A stretch of 64,000 bases of DNA. Origin: Nostoc sp. UHCC 0926 (GTDB lineage: Bacteria > Cyanobacteriota > Cyanobacteriia > Cyanobacteriales > Nostocaceae). Of this stretch, positions 36,570 through 43,233 are shown piece after piece (position 1 is the stretch's first letter; each line of letters begins with the position of its first letter). Location: the NCBI RefSeq assembly GCF_028623165.1, contig NZ_CP117768.1, positions 4,278,001-4,342,000 on the forward strand. Reading direction: 5' to 3'. The position numbers and the translations under genes are program-made. The notes below the pieces were generated by a model. That model searched no databases. It was not told where the DNA came from and worked only from the letters and a program-made list of their open reading frames with translations.

Positions 36570-39095
36570 ATGACATCTCCAGAAACGGTTACATGGCTAC
36601 AAGAACGGACGACTTTAGGAATTCTCTCGCCTGAAGTGTTAAATGCGATCGCTCAAGTAATTGAAGAACAAGTAGTGAGTGCCGAAACTGACCTAGTTAG
36701 CGAAGGCACTCCTTCAGAAGCCCTTTATATTCTTGTAGAAGGTCAACTCGAAAGCAATAGCACCAATGAAACCAACCCAGCCTTAGCTTGTGGATTCCTC
36801 CCTGGTGCAGTGATTGAACTCAAAGAATTGCTGTTGGATGAATTAACTCCATTCACAATCACTACGGTAACAGAATGTCACTTGTGGGTTGTGCCTGCTG
36901 CTAAATTTCGGGAATTAGCCACCCAATACCCCGAAATTGCTCAGGCTTTTTCCCGCCAATTGGCTCAAGAATTAGCTCAGGTGACATCTGCACTTGGCTA
37001 TGAACAAGAACGATCAGTAGCTTTGCGACCATATTTAGTCACCAAAGCACAACGCGGAATTATCGGTACAAGTCGCTATGCTGTGCGGCTACGGGAGCAA
37101 ATTCGAGAAGCAGCTGCTGACCGCAAATCAGTGGATATTTTTGGCGAACCAGGGTTAGAAAAAGACAATATAGCAGCCCTAATCCACTTTGGTTCTCCAA
37201 AACGGCGACAACCAATTATTAAAGTAAATTGTGGTATTCTCCAAACGAGTGGTGCAGATTTATTCGGTCGCGCAGGCGGTAAACCAGGACTGTTGGAATG
37301 GTTGGGAGAAGGGACTTTAGTTCTCAACAACATCCAAGAATTGCCCGAAGAATTATTACCTCCCGTGACGCAGTTGCTCAAAACTGGCACATATACCCCC
37401 GTGGCTCGTTCGGGAGAAGCAGCACCTGAGCCTCGCCCCAGTACAGCCAGAATTCTGATTGTTTCAGAAAAAACTCAGCCGACAATTGAACGTTCTGTTG
37501 GTCACATTATTAAAGTACCACCGCTCCGGGTGCGGAAAACCGATATTCAGGCACAGGTTGAATATTATACTAGTCTCTACATTCGGGCTAGAGGCGTTCC
37601 GAAACCGCATATTACCCCAGAAGCTTTGCGTCGCCTCCAGTCCTATGATTTTCCTGGGAACCTCAAGGAATTGAAAAATCTGGTAGAAAGAGCGATCGTG
37701 CAAGCGGAGGGTGCCAATGAATTAACAGAAGAAATTTTCTGGCCAGCCGAAACTAAGAAAAAACGATTTCGGGTGAATCTTTTAAATGCCTATCCCCGTT
37801 TGCGGCGGTTTTTACGTAGTCCCTGGTGGCCCGATCGGGTTAACTATGGTTTTACAGCAACGGCTTTTGCGATTATTGTTGCAGTGTTATTTATTGGGCC
37901 TCAAACCCGCGATCGCAATTTCGTATTAAATTTCTTTTGGGCTTGGTGGTGGCCTTTCTTCTTATTTCTCTTTCCCTTTTTGGGACGTATCTGGTGTTCT
38001 GTTTGTCCCTTCATGATTTACGGGGAAATTACCCAAAAGTTATCTTTATGGCTGTGGCCTCGAAAACTCAAGCGCTGGCCGAGAGAAGAAGCTGAGAAAT
38101 GGGGCGGATGGTTTATGTTTGGTTTGTTCTCCCTAATTTTCTTATGGGAAGAACTCTGGCATTTAGAAAATACCGCCTATCTTAGCGCTTGTTTGCTGCT
38201 GTTAATTACCGCTGGGGCAATGATTTTCTCTGCTCTTTTTGAGCGGCGGTTTTGGTGTCGGTATCTCTGTCCCATCGGCGGGATGAATGGTTTATTTGCC
38301 AAACTTTCAATGACGGAACTCCGGGCACAGCAAGGTATTTGTTCTGCCAGTTGTACCACGTATCAGTGCTATAAAGGTGGGCCGCAAAAGGGCGAAGGGA
38401 TGGAAACTAATGGATGTCCTTTATACTCGCACCCAGCGCAGTTAGAAGATAACAGAGATTGCGTACTGTGTATGACTTGCCTGAAAGCCTGTCCCCATCG
38501 TTCCGTTGAGTTCAACTTGCGTCCCCCTGGAATTGAACTGTGGACAACTCATGTACCCCGCACCTATGAAGTAGCATTATTGTTTTTGTTGTTGGGTGGG
38601 ATATATCTGCATCGCTTGCCAGAATTGCAATCTTGGTTGGGGTTACAACTGGATTTAACTCAGTTTTGGCAGCACTTCGGATTATCGCTCTTAGTGTTAA
38701 TTATCCCAGCAATTTTTACCTTTGCAGCTTATGGGTTGCTGCAAGTGTTCAACTTTAACCGTAAGCCTCGATCATTTGTAGAACTTGCCTATGGCTATCT
38801 ACCATTAGTTTTGGGGGGAAACTTGGCTCACTATCTGCGTTTGGGTTTAGGCGAAGGCGGGCGGATTTTACCCGTTACTTTTGCTACTCTTGGTCTGAGC
38901 GGTGAACAATTACCAATATTGGTTGCTCACCCGGCTGTGATTGCCTTTTTGCAAGGAGCAACGATAATTTTCTCAGTGTTGATGACTATGTTATTAACGC
39001 AAAAGATTGCCAAGCAACCAGTGCGATCGCTCCTTTGGCAACACTTAGCAGCGATCGCTTTGGGAGTTAGTATGTGGGCGATTATCGTGTTTTGA
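36570..39095 (+). CDS. Fusion: cyclic-nucleotide-binding-like + degenerate NtrC-type AAA+ + NapH/NosR-like membrane polyferredoxin
   Basis: 841 residues from the ATG at 36570. (1) About 15-150: CRP-like sensor domain (TDLVSEGTPSEALYILVEGQ). (2) About 170-390: NtrC-class AAA+ fold, but the Walker A reads GEPGLEKD, Walker B is LVLNNI (DE replaced by NN), and the sigma54-contact GAFTGA loop is missing, so ATPase and sigma54 activation are unlikely; cyanobacteria lack sigma54 anyway. (3) From about 420: several membrane spans with cysteine motifs WCSVCP, WCRYLCP and ferredoxin-like CVLCMTCLKACPHR, as in NapH/NosR/CcoG-type electron carriers. Likely a membrane-bound redox or electron-transfer protein with a regulatory head. 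Confidence 0.8.
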   Translation: MTSPETVTWLQERTTLGILSPEVLNAIAQVIEEQVVSAETDLVSEGTPSEALYILVEGQLESNSTNETNPALACGFLPGAVIELKELLLDELTPFTITTVTECHLWVVPAAKFRELATQYPEIAQAFSRQLAQELAQVTSALGYEQERSVALRPYLVTKAQRGIIGTSRYAVRLREQIREAAADRKSVDIFGEPGLEKDNIAALIHFGSPKRRQPIIKVNCGILQTSGADLFGRAGGKPGLLEWLGEGTLVLNNIQELPEELLPPVTQLLKTGTYTPVARSGEAAPEPRPSTARILIVSEKTQPTIERSVGHIIKVPPLRVRKTDIQAQVEYYTSLYIRARGVPKPHITPEALRRLQSYDFPGNLKELKNLVERAIVQAEGANELTEEIFWPAETKKKRFRVNLLNAYPRLRRFLRSPWWPDRVNYGFTATAFAIIVAVLFIGPQTRDRNFVLNFFWAWWWPFFLFLFPFLGRIWCSVCPFMIYGEITQKLSLWLWPRKLKRWPREEAEKWGGWFMFGLFSLIFLWEELWHLENTAYLSACLLLLITAGAMIFSALFERRFWCRYLCPIGGMNGLFAKLSMTELRAQQGICSASCTTYQCYKGGPQKGEGMETNGCPLYSHPAQLEDNRDCVLCMTCLKACPHRSVEFNLRPPGIELWTTHVPRTYEVALLFLLLGGIYLHRLPELQSWLGLQLDLTQFWQHFGLSLLVLIIPAIFTFAAYGLLQVFNFNRKPRSFVELAYGYLPLVLGGNLAHYLRLGLGEGGRILPVTFATLGLSGEQLPILVAHPAVIAFLQGATIIFSVLMTMLLTQKIAKQPVRSLLWQHLAAIALGVSMWAIIVF

Positions 39096-39184
39096 GTTTC
39101 ACATCTAGCGTAGGCGTAGCCCGCCGTAGGCATCGCTCGTTATCTCGTTTCTAGGTCTATTCTAAGAAGGAAATGCACCTCATT

Positions 39185-39218
39185 GGGCTGCTGTCGCTTG
39201 TGTAGGAGGCAGCAGCCC
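39185..39218. terminator. Hairpin downstream of the polyferredoxin fusion gene
   Basis: GGGCTGCTG and CAGCAGCCC (9 bp, 16-base loop) followed by TATTTTA, 90 bases after the stop. Plausible intrinsic terminator. Confidence 0.55.
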
Positions 39219-39229
39219 TATTTTAGGTA

Positions 39230-39411
39230 TTCCTAGTCTCTGACTAGGAACGAGCAAAGTCTGTTTTAACAGAATATAACCTTTTCTCAGTTGTCTAAAG
39301 ACTACTTTCGCTATTAGACTGGTGAATTCATTCTGAGGCGGGCTTTTCGGAGAATGAAATAGCCCTGTTGAGCTTCACATCTATTCCACCAGGCGGTTTC
39401 TAATCGCCTGG
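39230..39411. other. Cluster of three further perfect hairpins before the gene at 39508
   Basis: 39230-39250 TTCCTAGTC/GACTAGGAA (3-base loop); 39327-39358 TTCATTCT/AGAATGAA (16-base loop); 39389-39411 CCAGGCG/CGCCTGG (9-base loop). The first resembles a dispersed cyanobacterial repeat. No known riboswitch motif was recognised. Confidence 0.5.
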
Positions 39412-39507
39412 GCTAGGTGCAAAATGTGAGTTAAAAACATTCTTGGCTACGAAGGTGATAGAAAATACTCATATGATTTTTCGCTCATAGTGTAAGGATT
39501 ACAGATA

Positions 39508-39846
39508 ATGCAAGTTCTAAAAAGATCCATCAAACCACAAACTTATATATCGTTCCTCCACATCTACCAAACGACTTGGGGGACTGCTGGTGATATTTGT
39601 TTAATCCGTGAATCTGTAGCTAATGAAAGTACAGCGAAGTTTGTCGGTCACAAAATCGAATTAGTAGTGCCAAAAGCGTTGGAGCGCGATCGCATCGCCA
39701 ACTGTGCGATCATCAAAGTTGCAGGTAATGTCGGCGACGGACATCCGAAAGAGCATCCCTTGGAATGGGAGGCTTATGAAGGTGTAAATTCAGAAATAGC
39801 TGAAGCGGCTCTCAAACCTTGGGGCTTCAAGTTAATTGAGCTTTAA
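39508..39846 (+). CDS. Small conserved-looking protein of unknown function
   Basis: 112 residues from an ATG at 39508 with AAGGATTACAGATA upstream. No signal peptide or membrane span. The sequence (FVGHKIELVVPKALERDRIA, then EHPLEWEAYEGVNSEIAEAA) looks like a compact mixed alpha/beta domain. Contains a GCGATCGC inside. I do not recognise the family. Good codon-like structure and upstream hairpins support a real gene. Its neighbours, a polyferredoxin fusion and a convergent toxin-antitoxin pair, do not suggest a role. Confidence 0.55.
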   Translation: MQVLKRSIKPQTYISFLHIYQTTWGTAGDICLIRESVANESTAKFVGHKIELVVPKALERDRIANCAIIKVAGNVGDGHPKEHPLEWEAYEGVNSEIAEAALKPWGFKLIEL

Positions 39847-40036
39847 TATGGCGATTTGATCAGCTCAACTCGCTGGCGCGTAGCTGATTACGTTAGCGCA
39901 GTGTTAGCGAGTATTCGAGCCTGATTAGGAATTGGCTTCAACCATGCCTAAGCATCTACACCAAATTAAAAAGCGATCGCCCTTATCTGCCTACTTGATT
40001 GGAGGCTTAAATATCCAAAAAAGGTGATCGCGCAAT

Positions 40037-40471
40037 CTAAAAAAACCGTTCTAATTCTTCTACTAGCGCCTGACTGTCTTTCCATAGGGCAATACTTGCA
40101 TCACGATAGATTTTCGCAATGAATGGAGCAGGATGTTTCCGAACAAATTCTTGCATCGGCACAATTGCTTTGAGAAAAATTGCGGCCATATCTGCCCCTG
40201 ATACACTTTGGGAAGCAAATATAAACATCTTGACCTGAGCGCGCGCAACAGCAATCCTTTCTAATAAGTTGTTGCTAATCTTGCCATCTTTGGTCAAAAC
40301 AACCCAGCCCATTTTGCCGATCTCTGGCAACCAGTCTACATCTTGAGCGCCTTTGTCAAAGTGTTCGTCATGGATTTTTATAGTGACACCTGCGGACCGA
40401 AGCGTTTCTACAATGCGTCTGTTACCTAGACATCTATCTATAAAAAAAGTAATGGACTGGGGTTGAATCAT
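40037..40471 (-). CDS. PIN-like toxin (VapC45/DUF5615-like)
   Basis: 144 residues. PIN-like acidic residues are visible: D in TFFIDRCLGNRRIV (about 12), D42-D48 region (IHDEHFDKGAQDVDW) and the WVVLTKDGKI block, typical of DUF5615/VapC45-like ribonuclease-fold proteins. These act as toxins cutting RNA, held by their antitoxin. The start overlaps the stop of the upstream DUF433 gene by 4 bases (ATGA), so translation is coupled. The pair matches the VapB45-VapC45 layout of Mycobacterium. Confidence 0.75.
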   Translation of the reverse strand: MIQPQSITFFIDRCLGNRRIVETLRSAGVTIKIHDEHFDKGAQDVDWLPEIGKMGWVVLTKDGKISNNLLERIAVARAQVKMFIFASQSVSGADMAAIFLKAIVPMQEFVRKHPAPFIAKIYRDASIALWKDSQALVEELERFF

Positions 40472-41169
40472 GCAGCAGCAGGTAGTTCACACCGGATAGC
40501 TTCTTCGATCTTGAAGCGATCGCTGTCATAATCATAAGCGAGATCGTCAATTGAATCACCTGCTTTATAGCGTTCTGCTAACACGCTGGTGGTAATTCCT
40601 GTTCCAGCAATAACAAGGCGACCAAAGGCGATTCGGGAATCAATGACAACAACACGAGGGCTATCTTCCTCGTGAGAGCGAGTAAAGGGATACAGTTTAA
40701 TTGCAAGCCCAGTGTCGTCGGGTTCAATTCGCTCAAGATGAGCATTAAAAGCGTCTTTCATCTGCGTTTGTACGCTTTTCGATGCATTAATGAGAGAGCC
40801 ATAGCGCTCAATGAACAGGTCAACACCATCGGTAAGAAAACTTTCACCAGCAAGCGGGTGGGATGTTTGAAACCGCTCATCAATGAAATCAAGAGCGGTT
40901 CGGACATTGCCTAGATCAATTTTGTGATTTTTGCGAATTGCTCTTAAAACATGAACTTCAACTAGGTTGTTAAATGAGAGGAGTCGTGGTTTAAAATCAC
41001 GAATTGGGATAAGGGGTTTGAAGAAGTTGGAACCTTTTGAAATCCGGTAGTGTCGCCCAACTGTCCAAGAACGAATTGTGCCTGCTGGAATGCGTAAATA
41101 ACGAGCGGCATCGCTAATGGAGTAGGCGGGAATGTCTCTAGGATCGGTTCCTCCGTAAAGCTCGGTCAT
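40468..41169 (-). CDS. Antitoxin with helix-turn-helix and DUF433 domains (VapB45-like)
   Basis: 233 residues. N-terminal MerR-like helix-turn-helix (about 13-35, AYSISDAARYLRIPAGTIRSW), a middle linker, and a C-terminal DUF433 domain (about 170-230, RLVIAGTGITTSVLAERYKA then DSIDDLAYDYD). In VapBC45 this domain pair forms the antitoxin and DNA-binding regulator. A 22-bp perfect palindrome at 41299-41320 lies 130 bases upstream and could be its operator. It precedes and overlaps the PIN gene. Confidence 0.78.
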   Translation of the reverse strand: MTELYGGTDPRDIPAYSISDAARYLRIPAGTIRSWTVGRHYRISKGSNFFKPLIPIRDFKPRLLSFNNLVEVHVLRAIRKNHKIDLGNVRTALDFIDERFQTSHPLAGESFLTDGVDLFIERYGSLINASKSVQTQMKDAFNAHLERIEPDDTGLAIKLYPFTRSHEEDSPRVVVIDSRIAFGRLVIAGTGITTSVLAERYKAGDSIDDLAYDYDSDRFKIEEAIRCELPAAA

Positions 41170-41298
41170 TTGCGTGCCTGCCAGGGATGCTTAATTTTAT
41201 TATCTTCGATATCGATACATATTAAAACAAGCAAAGTCTTAGCTTTATGAAAAATTCTTCTTAGTGAAGCGATCGCTTTGTCTCGAAGGCTCGGCTTG

Positions 41299-41320
41299 AT
41301 TGGATAGCTAGCTATCCAAT
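41299..41320. promoter_or_regulatory. Perfect 22-bp palindrome upstream of the DUF433/PIN operon
   Basis: ATTGGATAGCT followed by its exact complement AGCTATCCAAT. It sits between two GCGATCGC sites, 130 bases upstream of the antitoxin start. Either an operator or a cruciform repeat; the distance is rather long for an operator. Confidence 0.45.
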
Positions 41321-41554
41321 TATAAAACAAGCGATCGCACCTTGATTATTGCTTTGACATATTTACTGGCTGGTGGCAGTGATGATGTGAAAAGACTGCT
41401 TACATGGCTGGGCTTTCCTGAGACTAAAACGATTCCTGCTTCATTAAGCCATGATCAAGGTTGTTAAAACTCTCAAAAGCCCAGGGGTGTAATTCGTAAT
41501 TCGTAATTAAGAAAGAGACTTCTAGGCTGAGGGGAAATTGTTTATTTAATAAAA
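41321..41554. other. Intergenic stretch with an unassigned peptide frame
   Basis: A plus-strand frame ending at 41466 reads LTYLLAGGSDDVKRLLTWLG and continues FPETKTIPASLSHDQGC, with no start codon. It looks like the end of a lost gene, not identified. Confidence 0.25.
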
Positions 41555-41680
41555 ATCTGACTTTTCACGAATGATTTAGGACTGCTATATAGAAAAGCTC
41601 ACGCTAAACCTAATCCCTGAGCAAGCTTTCTTACTAGGGAATGGAAGCGAGGTTTTCTAGATAAGAGTGAAAAGTCAGAT
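41555..41680. repeat. MITE-like element, family C
   Basis: 126 bp with perfect 14-bp terminal inverted repeats (ATCTGACTTTTCAC at the left, its complement at the right). The inside contains GGAATGGAAGCGAGGTTTT, the reverse complement of a block inside family A elements (AAACCTCGCTTCCATTCC), so the two families share interior sequence but have different ends. Confidence 0.75.
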
Positions 41681-41780
41681 ATTGGAATGAGTGGAAAAAG
41701 AGATTGTGTCTGTCCTACCGCCAATTAGAATCAATCCTCAGTTCACCTGGAACCAAGCTTAATAAATGAAGGTGGAGGTA

Positions 41781-42260
41781 TTAACCACGACCCCAGTCGC
41801 GCTCGTGCTGATAGCGGTTGTTATTATCACGATTGTTGCGAATGTTATTATAGCGCTCATAGCGACGGTTATTTTCGCGCTCATAGCGACGATTATTTTC
41901 GCGCTCATAGCGGCGGTTATTTTCGCGCTCATGGCGACGATTATTTTCGCGCTCATAGCGTCGGTTATTTTCGCGGTCATGGCGGCGATAATTTTCGCGC
42001 TCATAGCGACGGTTATTATCGCGCTCATAGCGATCATTATTGTCACGAATGTTGAGAAGATCGTTCTCTCGGTCATAATCATCATTTCTGTGGTGACGAC
42101 TCTGACGTTCGTAGTAACCATCATCGTTGTGTTGATAGCCGTAGGTATCTAACCCAGCAAGATAATCTACTCGTGTATTAGCATCAGCTTTTGGAGAAAT
42201 ACCCAAAGCCGATGCAGATGCTATCAAGCCTGCAAGCAAAATAGAGGTAAAGCGGTTCAT
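41781..42260 (-). CDS. Secreted low-complexity protein with Arg/Tyr/Glu/Asn repeats
   Basis: 159 residues from the ATG complementary to 42258-42260 (MNRFTSILLAGLIASASALG), a classic signal peptide with likely cleavage after the ALGISPKADA region. The mature part is highly repetitive: octapeptide-like units RYERENNR repeated about ten times, with RHDRENYR and RHERENNR variants, ending RDWGRG. Units correspond to 24-bp DNA repeats. Very basic/acidic mixed and Tyr-rich, so likely disordered and periplasmic or extracellular. Function unknown. The opposite strand gives only a hydrophobic shadow frame. Confidence 0.65.
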   Translation of the reverse strand: MNRFTSILLAGLIASASALGISPKADANTRVDYLAGLDTYGYQHNDDGYYERQSRHHRNDDYDRENDLLNIRDNNDRYERDNNRRYERENYRRHDRENNRRYERENNRRHERENNRRYERENNRRYERENNRRYERYNNIRNNRDNNNRYQHERDWGRG

Positions 42261-42444
42261 GATGTCAGTCAAAAATTGTTGATAGTAATTTATGCAAGTC
42301 CAGTCTGTTTAGGAAGAGGAGATTCCACAAGTGTCTGAATCAATCCTATCAATCTTGAATAACTCAAAAAGTTTTCTTGGGTGCGGTGATTGAGAAAGGT
42401 TTTGTTGTCTGTGATACTTTCTGACTTTCCAGATGCAGTGAAAA

Positions 42445-42524
42445 GTAAATAGACCACGCGGTAGGGGCGCAAGGCCTTGCGCCCCTACGACAGATGTGGT
42501 TCAAATACTTGAATTCTGCTGTAA
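42445..42524. repeat. MITE-like element, family B, copy 4 (inverted, one end decayed)
   Basis: Reverse orientation copy with core GGGGCGCAAGGCCTTGCGCC and an intact end GAATTCTGCTGTAA at 42511-42524. The other end is degraded. It ends three bases before the 21-bp tandem array. Confidence 0.75.
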
Positions 42525-42754
42525 AATGAGTCTTTGAACTGGATGAATCCACCTTTGAACTCCGTCAACGAGTCTTTGAACTGGATGAATCCACCTTTGA
42601 ACTCCGTCAACGAGTCTTTGAACTGGATGAATCCACCTTTGAACTCCGTCAACGAGTCTTTGAACTGGATGAATCCACCTTTGAACTCCGTCAACGAGTC
42701 TTTGATACTCGTGAATGAGTCTTTGAACTCCGTTAACGAGTCTTTAAACTCCAT
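42485..42754 (-). CDS. Possible heptad-repeat peptide encoded by the tandem array
   Basis: 89 residues starting MEFKDSLTEFKDSFTSIKDS then LTEFKGGFIQFKDS four times, ending in sequence of the adjacent MITE copy. The seven-residue periodicity with F and L at core positions could make a coiled coil. No clear ribosome-binding site. The 3' end lies within the mobile element, so it may be a truncated gene. The plus-strand alternative at 42534-42890 is equally open. Low confidence. Confidence 0.3.
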   Translation of the reverse strand: MEFKDSLTEFKDSFTSIKDSLTEFKGGFIQFKDSLTEFKGGFIQFKDSLTEFKGGFIQFKDSLTEFKGGFIQFKDSFYSRIQVFEPHLS

Positions 42755-42758
42755 TAAT
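42528..42758. repeat. Tandem array of 11 x 21 bp (four 42-bp doublets plus three singles)
   Basis: Doublet units GAGTCTTTGAACTGGATGAAT + CCACCTTTGAACTCCGTCAAC are exact in the first four (42528-42695); the last three are diverged singles (GAGTCTTTGATACTCGTGAAT and so on). Both strands are open because the period is a multiple of three: minus strand gives a heptad-like (L-T-E-F-K-x-x) peptide, plus strand gives (N-S-V-N-E-S-L). I cannot tell which, if either, is expressed. Confidence 0.85.
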
Positions 42759-43192
42759 GAGCCTTGGGGAGACAGCTACGCTTTGGTGGGGTGGGGTTAT
42801 TGGGGTTTAATAAGTAATCAAGCGGACATGATAGAAGAGGTTTTATTATGCAAAACCGTCCCTCTCCAACTTCCAAAGGCACAGACTTGAAATTAGTTCA
42901 AGCCAGGGAGAGGTTCGTGGAACTGACGTCATATTACAGCAGTTTTCATCTATTTGAACCACATCTGTCGTAAGGGCACAGCATTGCTGTGCCCCTACCG
43001 CGTGGTCTATTTACCTGAAAATAGCTGTAAATACATTACGATCGCACCTTTGCCAAAACCTACCAGCTAGTACGCTACGGCGTAAATAGAGCAACCATTT
43101 AAAATCCCTAAAGAGCTTATTCCATAATACTTTTGACTTTTGATTTTTGACTTCCGCCTTGCGGTACTAGCCTCTGTACCCTAGTAAACAAA
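42759..43192. other. Intergenic region with MITE copy and a gene remnant
   Basis: Contains family B copy 5 at 42934-43030. Before it, an ATG at 42848 opens MQNRPSPTSKGTDLKLVQAR, which runs into the element and stops there at 42973, so it may be a gene truncated by the insertion. No family recognised. Confidence 0.4.
42934..43030. repeat. MITE-like element, family B, copy 5 (variant core)
   Basis: 97-bp copy with intact ends (TTACAGCAG at 42934, AGCTGTAA at the right) and the alternative core GGGCACAGCATTGCTGTGCC. Arm sequences outside the core are identical to copy 1. Confidence 0.85.
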
Positions 43193-43220
43193 ACGCACAC
43201 CAATTGTAATTAGTGTGCGT
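43185..43220 (-). terminator. Intrinsic terminator of thrS
   Basis: On the minus strand ACGCACAC, a 12-base loop, GTGTGCGT, followed by TTTTG. It begins 13 bases after the thrS stop codon. Confidence 0.75.
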
Positions 43221-43233
43221 CTGCGGTTAGATT

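Noticed and set aside
36570-39095. Sigma54-dependent activator
   Set aside because: GAFTGA loop missing and Walker B replaced by NN; also cyanobacteria lack sigma54.
41766-42152. Hydrophobic plus-strand ORF with repeated IFALIA-type units
   Set aside because: It is the complement of the RYERENNR repeat gene; the minus strand has a proper signal peptide and a sensible start.
42528-42758. Regularly spaced repeats that could suggest a CRISPR array
   Set aside because: Units are directly contiguous with no unique spacers, and 21-bp sub-repeats are visible inside; no cas gene nearby.
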